From Lachnospiraceae bacterium UBA3863 (lineage in GTDB: Bacteria; Bacillota; Clostridia; Lachnospirales; Lachnospiraceae), in the NCBI GenBank assembly GCA_002392385.1, contig DGGX01000035.1:1-12045 (forward strand): a DNA stretch of 12,045 bases, in the 5' to 3' direction. Made by a program: the position numbers and the translations under genes. Below, in pieces: positions 1-6,878 of this stretch; the first letter of the stretch is position 1, and every line of letters begins with the position of its first letter. The notes beneath the pieces were generated by a model, which did not search any database, was not told the origin of the DNA, and saw only the letters and a list, made by a program, of their open reading frames with translations.

Positions 1-1307
1 CCGATGATGGTCACGGCCACGCCCACGATGGTGGCGGAGAGGGAGGACACCAGCTTGTCCACCAGGGAGAAGAGGGTGCCCATGATGCCGGGGATGAACT
101 TGCCGGACCGGTAGGTCTCATAGTCCGCACAGTCGGCCACCATCGGGATCGGCATGTCCGCGGTGGCGTAGTAGGCGCCGTAGCCGATGCCGAAGCAGAG
201 GATGAACAGGATCGTGTAGAGGTTGAGTGCCAGGTGTCCGTCCTTGAGGATCTGCAGGTGCATGCCGTTGTTCGGGTTCCAGAGAAGGAGCAGGACCAGG
301 ACGCCGATGTAGCAGACGAAGGCGACTGCCACGTAGCGCATCAGGGAAGCCTTCTGGCCTTTCTTCTGGGAGGTCCGGACAGTGAGGGCGAAGAAGGGAA
401 CGGCGAAGACGTAGCCCAGGACCATCATGGGCATGTAGAGGCCGTCGTAGTTGCCCATCATGCAGGAGTAGAGCATGATCAGGACGGTGATGTTGGTGGC
501 GATGGAGAGCGCGAGCTTGCAGGCGCCGCCCGCGATCATGAGCCGCTGCAGGGGCTTGTTGGCGCCGATGATCTGGAGGTACTCGGAGACCTTGACTTTC
601 TCCTGCTTGTCGCCGCCGATGCCGAAATATTTGGGCTGGTCTTTCTCCCAGATGCCGATGATGGCGAGGATGGTCAGGAAGACGGAGATGGCGATGCCGA
701 TGGGGGTGATCGCCGCGAACCAGCTGCGGTTGTAGTCGCCGAAGATGCTGTCCCTGGCCAGGATGGGGCCGATGAACTGCATGACGCCCATGCCGGCGAG
801 GGAGCCGATGGTGTTGAAGATCGTGAAGAGCGGGCGCTGCTTGGGATCATTGGTGAGGACCGCCTGGGCGGCTCTTGTAACGGAGGTCTGGAAGGTGTAG
901 CCGATGACCCAGACCGCGTAGAGGAGGATGAAGAGACCGTAGCGCAGCCCCATCATGCTCGCGGGGACAAAAGGGGTGAAAATATAGAGCGCGATCACGG
1001 AGAGCGCCATGATGACGCTGCCGATGACCATGAAGGGGCGGAACTTGCCGAAGCGGCCGTTGGTCTTGTCCATCAGGGCGCCGATGATGGGATCGGTGAT
1101 GGCGTCGAAGACGCGCATGCCGGTGACCATGAAGGAGGCGAAGACCGTCGCGATCCCCAGCACCGTGTTGCCGAAGGTGGCGATATAGGTGAGGATCAGT
1201 ACGTAATAGACATTGGTGGCGCCGTTGTTCATGGGGAACAGGGCCAGCTGGTAAGGCTTGGCGCGGTTGAGCTGGGTGCCGGCGTCTGCCTGTGCATGTT
1301 CGTTCAT
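1..1307 (-). CDS. GPH-family sugar:cation symporter (MFS_2), C-terminus cut by window edge
   Basis: Membrane carrier of the glycoside-pentoside-hexuronide:cation symporter family, the family of MelB, XynP-type and GusB transporters. These couple uptake of a sugar or glycoside to a cation gradient. About 435 codons are visible with no stop, so only a short C-terminal part is missing if the protein has the usual 450-500 residues. The family signature is clear at residues 64-91: Arg65, Asp68 and Asp72 in a DAITDPIIG context, then Asp80 and the GRFGKFRP loop. Many hydrophobic segments follow. The ATG at 1307 is preceded by AAAGG about nine bases upstream. It is the last visible gene of the minus-strand cluster after GH2 and GH3, so it probably imports a product or substrate of those enzymes. 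The substrate cannot be read from the sequence; glucuronide, xyloside and galactoside are all possible. Confidence 0.93.
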   Translation of the reverse strand, partial: MNEHAQADAGTQLNRAKPYQLALFPMNNGATNVYYVLILTYIATFGNTVLGIATVFASFMVTGMRVFDAITDPIIGALMDKTNGRFGKFRPFMVIGSVIMALSVIALYIFTPFVPASMMGLRYGLFILLYAVWVIGYTFQTSVTRAAQAVLTNDPKQRPLFTIFNTIGSLAGMGVMQFIGPILARDSIFGDYNRSWFAAITPIGIAISVFLTILAIIGIWEKDQPKYFGIGGDKQEKVKVSEYLQIIGANKPLQRLMIAGGACKLALSIATNITVLIMLYSCMMGNYDGLYMPMMVLGYVFAVPFFALTVRTSQKKGQKASLMRYVAVAFVCYIGVLVLLLLWNPNNGMHLQILKDGHLALNLYTILFILCFGIGYGAYYATADMPIPMVADCADYETYRSGKFIPGIMGTLFSLVDKLVSSLSATIVGVAVTII

Positions 1308-1331
1308 GGGTAGCTGCCTTTCTTGGGAAAA

Positions 1332-1363
1332 CGGCGGGTGGAGCACTACGGCTCCATCCGCCG
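1332..1363 (-). terminator. Terminator-like hairpin between GH3 and symporter genes
   Basis: On the minus strand the arms CGGCGG-A-TGGAGC and GCTCCA-C-CCGCCG face each other across a 6-base loop. This gives two 6-bp stems separated by one A-C mismatch. The hairpin is followed at once by TTTT, then CCC and the ribosome binding site of the symporter. The short U run and the mismatch suggest a weak terminator, or a processing or stability hairpin, that lets some transcripts continue into the symporter gene. I see no promoter between the hairpin and the symporter start. On the plus strand the mismatch becomes a G-U pair and the hairpin is followed by CATTTTT, so it could also stop antisense transcription. 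Confidence 0.5.
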
Positions 1364-1416
1364 CATTTTTACGTACTACTGCAGATGTTGTGAGGAGCAG
1401 AGGGGACCGGTGAGGA

Positions 1417-4400
1417 TCAGCCCTGCATCTCCTTCTGCGCCTTCTTACCCTTGAAGAGCATGACCGCGCTCAGGACGGTCAGCAGGCCGCAGCAGCCGAT
1501 CAGCGCGTAGATCGCTGTCTGCCACCAGGGGGTGTTGGGGACGATGCGGGTATCCGCGTTCCAGCCGTTCATGGCGTTGGAGTTCACGACGGTGTAGAGG
1601 ATGTTGTGCATCGCTTCACGCATCTCGGTGACCATGTAAGGATCGGTGGCGTAGCTGCCGGCGATCGCCGTGTGGATCATGGGCATCGGGCTGTCCCAGA
1701 TGTCGGAGCCGGCGATCAGGCCGTCCGCGACATCCATGTAGTTGGAGAGACCGGAGAAGTCGGTGATGGACATGCCGCGCATGCCGCACTCGCCGCGCAG
1801 GTAGGCGGTCTGCAGGTTGTAGTTCTCGCCGGACCACTGGGCACCCCAGCGGTTGAAGCCGCTCATGACGCACCAGGCGCCGCCGTCGATGATGGCGCGG
1901 TCCGCGACTTCCAGATAGAGCTCACGGGCGGTCTGCTCGTTGAGCCAGGTGTTGACGCCGCGGCGGGAGGTCTCGGAATCGTTCAGGGCCACGTGCTTGA
2001 GGTAGACGTACACGCCCTTGGACTGGATGCCCTTGGTCTCGGCGGTGCAGATCGCGCCGGCCACGAAGGGATCCTCGGAGTAGTACTCGAAGTTGCGGCC
2101 GCTGTAAGGGGTGCGGTGCATGTTGATGCCGGGGCCGTAGAGACCCGAGTAGCCCATATCCAGGCAGTCATTGCCGATGCAGCGTCCCACATCCTCCATG
2201 AGCTCCAGGTTCATGGTCGCAGCCATGACGTCCTCGGAGGTGTAGCACATGGCCGACTTGCCGCCGACGAGGGAGGCGGTCAGGCCCTGCGGGCCGTTTT
2301 CGTCCTTGGTGGCAGCCTTGGAGACGCTCTCGCAGGCCGCGGTGTTGTGGAAACCGAGGGTGATGGTATTCACCATCTCGTCAAAGGTCAGCTGGTCGAG
2401 CAGCTGCTCCCAGCGGGGATCGTCGTAGTCAGCGCCGATCATCTCGGAGATGGACATGGTACCGCCGCTCTTCAGGGTCGGCATAGGGGTGTCGGCATGG
2501 TCCGCCGCATTGTACTGGGTGAACTGCAGGGCTGCTGCCAGTGCGTCGTTCATGGTCAGCTGGGCGCGGGCGGTCGGGAAGGTGCCTTCCCAGTCGCTGC
2601 GGCTCAGGAACGTGACGCTTCCGGGTGTCAGGCTGCTCTTGTTGGGGTCGGACTCGTCGAAGAGGTTGGTGATCTCCGCGCCGGTCGCCTCGGACTTGGC
2701 GTAGGTGGTGGTGTCAAGGGCGTCGTTGGTCCATTTCCAGACGAGAGCGCTGTCGCCGTCGGCATCCATGCCGTCAGCCTTTGTGTAACCCTTGGCGGCC
2801 AGGATGTTGTTCAGCGCGTTATGGCTGCCCATGGCCACGGTGAAGTAGTAGTCGCCTGCGTCCACGACATAGGTCTTGGCGCCGTTCGCGTCGTAGGTGC
2901 GGAGCTCCCGCTTGGGAATGTTCACGGTCACGGTCTCGGAGGCGCCGGGCTCGAGGACCTGGGTCTTGCCGAATCCGCAGAGCTCCACGGAAGCCTTCTC
3001 GATGCCGTTGGCCTTGTCATAGTCGGTGTAAGGGGACTGGAAGTAGACCTGGACGGTCTTTTTGCCAGCCTTGTCGCCGGTGTTGGTGACCTTGACCTGT
3101 ACGTCGAAGCTGTCCGCGTTCTCGGTCACGGTGTAATCGGAGAGATCGAAGGTGGTGTAGCTGAGGCCGTAGCCGAAGGGGAAGGCGACAGTCTTGCCGT
3201 AGTCGAAGGCGCCCGTCTTCGCGGTCTTCATGACCACGTCCTCATAACGGGTCTCAGGATAGCGGTAGCCGAGGTAGATGCCTTCCTGATAGACACTGTA
3301 CATGCCCTGCACGTCCGCGCCTTCGAGGTTCAGGCCGTAGTTCTCATAGCCGGCATAGGGGACCGTGTAGAAGTTCACGACGGCCGGGTTCTTCATGTTG
3401 TCGTACCAGTAGGTGTCGACCAGGCTGCCGGAGGGGTTCGCTGTACCGGAGAGGAGACGGCCCACGCCGATGGCGCCGGTCTGGCCGACGTCGCCGATCC
3501 ACATGCAGGAATCGATGCCGTAGTCCGTGCCGCAGATCTCGGGGTTGAGGAAATCCATCTCGATGGCGTTGGAGGTATTCAGGAGCACGATGATGCTCTT
3601 GAAGGTGCCTTCGTCCTTGAGGGCCTTCAGGCCGGCGAGGAGATCCTTCTCCTCCTGGGACAGTGCGAGGTAGTCGCCGTCCTTGCCCATGCCGTAGTGG
3701 ACGTCCTCGGTCTTGGCCTCGGACTGGCCGGCGGTGCCCTGGTCGCCCACGGCGCTCTTGACTTCGGTGGTCGTCACGAGGGAGACGCTGTCGTCGCCGT
3801 CCGGAAGATCCGCGCCTTCACCGCCGGAGCGGGAGAGGACCACGATGGCGGCGTCGCCGTATTCCGCGAAGGAAGCGGCATTGGCGCCTTCAACCTCTGC
3901 CCACGGAGCCTCGTTGACGGCGTACTGGGTGTTGGCGGCCAGCGCGTCGGAGATGGAAGCGGGGGTCATGCGGCTGTATTTGTCCGCGGTGGAGACGTAC
4001 CAGTCCCAGAGACCCTGGTTGATCTGGATGCCTTCCTGGGTCAGGGCGTCCTTCAGGGAAGGGGCGGCGCTGGTGTCCACGGAACCCGAACCGGTCCCGC
4101 CGTACATCAGGTCGACGCTGCCTCTGGCAAAAAGAGAGACCTTGGCGCCTTCCGCGAGCGGCAGGGCCTGGTTGTCATTCTTCAGGAGAGCCGCGCCCTC
4201 GGCCTCGACCTGCGCGCAGAGCTCGCGCTCATACTCCCAGCGGGCGTCCTCGTTCTCGAAGTCGCTGGTGAAGTACATGGATTCGGGGTCGTAACCCTGG
4301 ATCTTTGAGAAAGATGTGTTCAGTGCTACGTTGATCGTCGTGGCATACTGATTGGCAAAATGGTTGCCGACGCATGCCGCCACCGTGAGGATGGCGAACA

Positions 4401-4443
4401 GGATCGTGAGGATCCGCCACAACATGGTCTTGGGTTTCTTCAT
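1417..4443 (-). CDS. Membrane-tethered GH3 beta-glycosidase with permuted domain order
   Basis: A 1008-residue glycoside hydrolase of family 3, probably a beta-glucosidase or beta-xylosidase acting outside the cell. The domain order is inverted relative to common GH3 enzymes. The GH3 C-terminal-type alpha/beta domain comes first (about 60-350), then a fibronectin-III-like domain (about 430-540), then the catalytic barrel (about 620-950). The barrel carries the GRNFEYYSEDP block (782-792), Lys816-His817 and the likely nucleophile Asp895 in SITDF. Glu209 in GGEGAD is the likely acid/base. A hydrophobic segment at 8-28 and another at about 974-997, followed by a basic tail, suggest anchoring at both ends. 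VAAC at 21-24 could instead be a lipobox. The inverted order is known in some Ruminococcus and Butyrivibrio beta-glucosidases. The start is supported by GGGAGG five bases before the ATG. The gene lies between GH2 and the symporter. Substrate is unknown. Confidence 0.93.
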   Translation of the reverse strand: MKKPKTMLWRILTILFAILTVAACVGNHFANQYATTINVALNTSFSKIQGYDPESMYFTSDFENEDARWEYERELCAQVEAEGAALLKNDNQALPLAEGAKVSLFARGSVDLMYGGTGSGSVDTSAAPSLKDALTQEGIQINQGLWDWYVSTADKYSRMTPASISDALAANTQYAVNEAPWAEVEGANAASFAEYGDAAIVVLSRSGGEGADLPDGDDSVSLVTTTEVKSAVGDQGTAGQSEAKTEDVHYGMGKDGDYLALSQEEKDLLAGLKALKDEGTFKSIIVLLNTSNAIEMDFLNPEICGTDYGIDSCMWIGDVGQTGAIGVGRLLSGTANPSGSLVDTYWYDNMKNPAVVNFYTVPYAGYENYGLNLEGADVQGMYSVYQEGIYLGYRYPETRYEDVVMKTAKTGAFDYGKTVAFPFGYGLSYTTFDLSDYTVTENADSFDVQVKVTNTGDKAGKKTVQVYFQSPYTDYDKANGIEKASVELCGFGKTQVLEPGASETVTVNIPKRELRTYDANGAKTYVVDAGDYYFTVAMGSHNALNNILAAKGYTKADGMDADGDSALVWKWTNDALDTTTYAKSEATGAEITNLFDESDPNKSSLTPGSVTFLSRSDWEGTFPTARAQLTMNDALAAALQFTQYNAADHADTPMPTLKSGGTMSISEMIGADYDDPRWEQLLDQLTFDEMVNTITLGFHNTAACESVSKAATKDENGPQGLTASLVGGKSAMCYTSEDVMAATMNLELMEDVGRCIGNDCLDMGYSGLYGPGINMHRTPYSGRNFEYYSEDPFVAGAICTAETKGIQSKGVYVYLKHVALNDSETSRRGVNTWLNEQTARELYLEVADRAIIDGGAWCVMSGFNRWGAQWSGENYNLQTAYLRGECGMRGMSITDFSGLSNYMDVADGLIAGSDIWDSPMPMIHTAIAGSYATDPYMVTEMREAMHNILYTVVNSNAMNGWNADTRIVPNTPWWQTAIYALIGCCGLLTVLSAVMLFKGKKAQKEMQG

Positions 4444-4448
4444 GATTT

Positions 4449-4454
4449 CCTCCC
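4449..4454 (-). promoter_or_regulatory. Ribosome binding site of the GH3 gene
   Basis: GGGAGG on the minus strand, five bases before the ATG at 4443. It fixes the start of the GH3 enzyme. A TATCAT hexamer about 15 bases further upstream could be a -10 element, but I see no convincing -35 partner, so a separate GH3 promoter is not established. Confidence 0.75.
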
Positions 4455-4511
4455 TTTCTGTATGATATGTTTATGCTGCGATGGCCCGTGGGGGCCGGAA
4501 CGCCATTATTA

Positions 4512-4638
4512 CGGGTATAAACTCCGCGCTGTCGCCGCTTCGCGGCTCCTGTTGCGCGGGTATAAACTCCGCGCTGTCGCCGCTTCGCGGCTCCTGTCTG
4601 CGCGGGTATAAACTCCGCGCTGTCGCCGCTTCGCGGCT
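4512..4638. repeat. Three tandem copies of a 45-46 bp unit
   Basis: Units start at 4512, 4557 and 4603. Each begins CGGGTATAAACTCCGCGCTG and runs on through GTCGCCGCTTCGCGGCTCCTG. The first ~36 bases are identical in all three; the copies differ in the last few bases, and the third changes after CGCGGCT at 4638. Each unit holds a 5-bp hairpin with a 3-base loop (GCCGC-TTC-GCGGC, read as GCCGC-GAA-GCGGC on the minus strand). There are no unique spacers between units, so this is not a CRISPR array. The identity between copies implies recent duplication or conversion. Confidence 0.85.
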
Positions 4639-4724
4639 TTACCAGCGCTCCCTCCCTTCGGATTCCCACCCCGCTTCGGGCACTCGCGTGCCCTCGCGTG
4701 GCTCCATCCTCAGGGAGGACGCTC

Positions 4725-4777
4725 GCCATATGTCTGCGAAATGCTCATGCGAGCATGGCATTTCGCAGACGCATGGC
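4725..4777. repeat. Long near-perfect palindrome downstream of GH2
   Basis: Perfect 13-base arms (4732-4744 and 4758-4770) flank a centre in which CATG at 4746-4749 pairs with CATG at 4754-4757. After two unpaired positions, GCCAT (4725-4729) and ATGGC (4773-4777) extend the stem outward. In the GH2 transcript the hairpin begins about eight bases after the stop codon. No U tract follows on either strand. That favours a REP-like repeat or an mRNA 3'-end stabilising hairpin over an intrinsic terminator. Confidence 0.75.
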
Positions 4778-4784
4778 TCGCTGT

Positions 4785-6719
4785 TTATACCCAGTTCGCA
4801 CTGTTAGAACTTTTCCCCTTGAGCTTGTAGTCGGGGTTGGGGCGGTCTACCTTCCGGAACTCCGCGGTGTCGGAGCAGTCGCCGCTCACGGCGCGCAGCT
4901 CGTGGCGGCCGGTGATCGGGACCTTGAAGCGGAAGATGTGGCTTCCGTGCTGCGTGCCCACCTTGCTTCCGTCGCAGTAGAGCGTGATCTCGTTCTGGTT
5001 GGAGTAGATCTTCACTTCGATCTCGCGCTCCGTCCGGTCGAAGAAGCGCTTCGAGCAGATGTGCACGAAGGGCTCCTTGTGGTTCCACCAGGCTTTGTAG
5101 AGGTAGAAGCTGTCCTTCTTCGTCTTCCTGTCGAAGGTGACGAGGCCCTTGTGGTTCATGCCGGGCTCGCCGCCCTGGTCGCGGGCGTCCGCCGCGAAGT
5201 CGAACATGTTCCAGACGTGGGTCGCCCACTGGAAAGGATGGCGCTCGAAGCAGTCCAGCATGTATTCGTGGTAGAGCGCCTGATATTCCTCCGTCTGGTC
5301 GCCGCGGCGGGGATGGGCGGAATGCAGGTTGGGCATGCCTTCCGCGCCGTACTCGGAGAAGCCGAGGCACCTGTTCGGGTAGACCTTATGGAAGAATTCC
5401 ATCCAGAGGTCATTGAGCTTGAAGCCGGGGACGTACCAGCCCAGGTAGAGGTTCCAGCTCACCACGTCGGTGATGTGGGCGACCTTGTTGAAGGGGCCGC
5501 ACATGGCGTAGCAGGCGAGGGTCGTGAAGCGGGTGCTGTCCATCTCGTGGCAGAGGTCGTTGAGGACATGGTGGTTGTCGAGCATGTCCGCATTGTCCTT
5601 CGTGGAGATCGTGATCTCATTCGAGATGCCCCAGCAGACGATCGAAGGGTGATTGTAATTCTGGGTGATCAGTTCCTTCATCTGCGAGATCGTGTTGGCG
5701 CGGCCGTTCGGCATGTGCTCGGAGATGTAAGGGATCTCGGCCCAGACCACCATGCCCCGCTCGTCGCAGAGATCGTAGAAATACTGGTCGTGCTGGTAGT
5801 GCGCGAGGCGGATCGTGTTGACGCCCATCTCGCAGATCAGGTCCATGTCCTCCCGGTGCATGTCCTTCGTCAGCGCGTTGCCGATCCCCTTGCGGTCCTG
5901 GTGGCGGGAGACGCCGCGCAGCGGGTAGCTGCGGCCGTTCAGGTAGAAGCCGGTGTTCGGGTGATAGTGGAAATCGCGGACGCCGAACCGGGCGGTGACG
6001 CGGTCCTTTTCCTCACCGTTCACGCGGAGGATCGCTTCGGCCGTGTACAGATAGGGATCCTCGAGACCGTTCCAGAGGCGCACGTCGGGAAGGATCAGCT
6101 GCACGTCCGTGCCGGTCCCCTCGGCAGCAACAGCGCCGTCTGCGTCCAGAAGGCGGACAGTGACGTCCCCCTCGCCGTCGGGACAGGAGATCCATGTCTC
6201 CACGCGCACCTCGCCGCGGCGGTAGCCTTCGACGGGCTTCGCGGTCACCTTGATGCCGGGGCCTCCCAGATGGCCCATCTCAAAATGGTCCCGGTTCAGT
6301 GTGATCAGGTATACGTCGCGGTAGATCCCGCCGTAGAAGGTGAAGTCGGCCTTCTGCGGATAGACGCGGTCATTGCGGCTGTTGTCCGCCCAGACCTGCA
6401 GGTGGTTCTCCTCCGCAAGCAGCTCCGTGATGTCGAAGCGGAAGGTGGAGTAGCCGCCGTCGTGCGTGCCGAGAAGCGTGCCGTTCAGCTGCACCTTCGC
6501 GGAGGCGTTGACGCCCCGGAATTCGAGCCAGACCTGCTCGTCGTCTTTGCGGGCGGGTGCGGAAAATGTTTTCTCGTAGAGGCAGGTGCCGCGCCAGTAG
6601 TCGTTCCCGCCGTCCTGGCCGTCGAGGGCGTTCCAGGTGTGCGGCAGGTCCACCGGCTGCTTCTTGCCGTCGGGGCCGGTGAAGACCCAGGCGTCGTTGA
6701 TCAGAGTGACCGTTCTCAT
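4785..6719 (-). CDS. Cytosolic GH2 glycoside hydrolase (beta-galactosidase/beta-glucuronidase type)
   Basis: A 644-residue retaining glycosidase of family 2. The order is an N-terminal sugar-binding jelly-roll (about 10-170), an immunoglobulin-like domain (about 170-250), a catalytic barrel (about 255-545) and a C-terminal beta extension. Acid/base Glu368 lies in CWGISNEI and nucleophile Glu456 in GFSEYG. There is no signal peptide, so it should act in the cytosol on imported glycoside. The motif Asn522-His-Lys524-Gly aligns with the N-x-K motif that contacts the glucuronate carboxylate in beta-glucuronidases. Similar N-x-K-G blocks occur in some GH2 beta-galactosidases, so specificity stays open. 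A GGGGG-containing ribosome binding site five bases upstream supports the ATG. It is the first gene of the minus-strand cluster and diverges from the two-component genes. Its stop codon lies in the end of the neighbouring repeat element. Confidence 0.92.
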   Translation of the reverse strand: MRTVTLINDAWVFTGPDGKKQPVDLPHTWNALDGQDGGNDYWRGTCLYEKTFSAPARKDDEQVWLEFRGVNASAKVQLNGTLLGTHDGGYSTFRFDITELLAEENHLQVWADNSRNDRVYPQKADFTFYGGIYRDVYLITLNRDHFEMGHLGGPGIKVTAKPVEGYRRGEVRVETWISCPDGEGDVTVRLLDADGAVAAEGTGTDVQLILPDVRLWNGLEDPYLYTAEAILRVNGEEKDRVTARFGVRDFHYHPNTGFYLNGRSYPLRGVSRHQDRKGIGNALTKDMHREDMDLICEMGVNTIRLAHYQHDQYFYDLCDERGMVVWAEIPYISEHMPNGRANTISQMKELITQNYNHPSIVCWGISNEITISTKDNADMLDNHHVLNDLCHEMDSTRFTTLACYAMCGPFNKVAHITDVVSWNLYLGWYVPGFKLNDLWMEFFHKVYPNRCLGFSEYGAEGMPNLHSAHPRRGDQTEEYQALYHEYMLDCFERHPFQWATHVWNMFDFAADARDQGGEPGMNHKGLVTFDRKTKKDSFYLYKAWWNHKEPFVHICSKRFFDRTEREIEVKIYSNQNEITLYCDGSKVGTQHGSHIFRFKVPITGRHELRAVSGDCSDTAEFRKVDRPNPDYKLKGKSSNSANWV

Positions 6720-6735
6720 TGTTACCCCCTTTGTG

Positions 6736-6759
6736 ATCCGCAGGGCCGTCCGTGCGGAT
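6736..6759. promoter_or_regulatory. Dyad ATCCGCA-N10-TGCGGAT in the GH2 leader
   Basis: Perfect 7-base inverted arms at 6736-6742 and 6753-6759 separated by 10 bases. The dyad lies between the putative GH2 promoter and the GH2 ribosome binding site, so it would be transcribed. It could be a repressor operator or a leader hairpin affecting translation. The CCGCA half-site recurs in a second, wider dyad nearer the response-regulator promoter. Confidence 0.45.
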
Positions 6760-6785
6760 GTATTACGGTATAAACATCTGTCTAT

Positions 6786-6813
6786 ATCTTATTGCGCGCA
6801 CGCATGTGAACAA
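6786..6813 (-). promoter_or_regulatory. Possible GH2 promoter
   Basis: On the minus strand a TTGTTC -35 (6808-6813) and a TAAGAT -10 (6786-6791) are 16 bases apart, about 66 bases upstream of the GH2 start. The match is only moderate. The spacer is almost wholly an alternating purine-pyrimidine tract (6793-6808). Confidence 0.35.
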
Positions 6814-6826
6814 GAGATACGGAATA

Positions 6827-6876
6827 AACCGCAGGTCTGACAGCATAATTGACATGAATTTGCGGTTGGTCTTACA
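6827..6876 (+). promoter_or_regulatory. Candidate operator: dyad plus direct repeat over the regulator promoter
   Basis: AACCGCA (6827-6833) and TGCGGTT (6861-6867) form an inverted pair 27 bases apart, flanking the -35 box. GGTCTGACA (6834-6842) and GGTCTTACA (6868-6876) form a direct repeat with a 34-base period; the second copy overlaps the -10 box. Either pair could bind the LytTR regulator or another factor. This is inferred from position and repetition only. Confidence 0.3.
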
Positions 6877-6878
6877 AT
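6849..6878 (+). promoter_or_regulatory. Sigma-70-type promoter of the two-component operon
   Basis: A perfect TTGACA -35 (6849-6854), an 18-base spacer and a TACAAT -10 (6873-6878, five of six consensus bases) lie upstream of the response regulator. A strong ribosome binding site GGGAGGAG (6890-6897) follows, and the ATG is at 6902. The 5' leader would be very short, about 15-20 bases. Confidence 0.75.

Larger units (their letters stand above)
4512..4792. repeat. Hairpin-packed non-coding element, MITE-like, in the GH2-GH3 gap
   Basis: This stretch fills most of the 341-base gap between GH2 and GH3 and has no credible gene. It is bounded by inverted copies of one 10-mer: GGGTATAAAC at 4513-4522 and GTTTATACCC at 4783-4792. 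Inside are a three-copy tandem repeat (4512-4638) and several perfect small hairpins. These are CCCG-CTT-CGGG at 4670-4680, GGGCAC-TCGC-GTGCCC at 4678-4693 and TCCTC-AGG-GAGGA at 4707-4719, followed by a long palindrome at 4725-4777. The TAA stop of GH2 lies within the right-hand 10-mer. It could be a non-autonomous mobile element, a dispersed chromosomal repeat, or a structured mRNA spacer that uncouples GH2 and GH3 expression. No poly-T tract follows the hairpins, so a classic terminator is unlikely. Confidence 0.6.

Noticed and set aside
234..1313. Long open frame on the plus strand opposite the symporter.
   Set aside because: It is antisense to a clear GPH symporter, and its composition (runs of Asp, Glu, Gly, His, Val) is that expected from codon bias of the true gene.
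1606..4308. 900-codon open frame on the plus strand opposite GH3.
   Set aside because: It has low-complexity Val/Gly/Ala/His composition, no recognisable domain, and lies antisense to a GH3 with intact catalytic motifs. It is a GC-rich codon-bias artefact.
4372..4383. GH3 as a simple lipoprotein with lipobox VAAC (Cys24).
   Set aside because: The motif fits loosely, but the second membrane segment at the C-terminus and the absence of a typical Gly/Ser linker after the cysteine make a signal anchor equally or more likely. It was kept only as an alternative.
4512..4638. CRISPR array.
   Set aside because: Units follow directly with only one or two bases of variation and no unique spacers; no cas genes are visible.
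4229..4729. Minus-strand frame reading through the tandem repeats into the GH3 start.
   Set aside because: Its repeated peptide is just the translated tandem DNA repeat, and it overlaps the GH3 N-terminus out of frame.
4698..6773. 691-codon open frame on the plus strand opposite GH2.
   Set aside because: Same signature of codon-bias shadowing. GH2 on the minus strand has all expected catalytic residues and a ribosome binding site.
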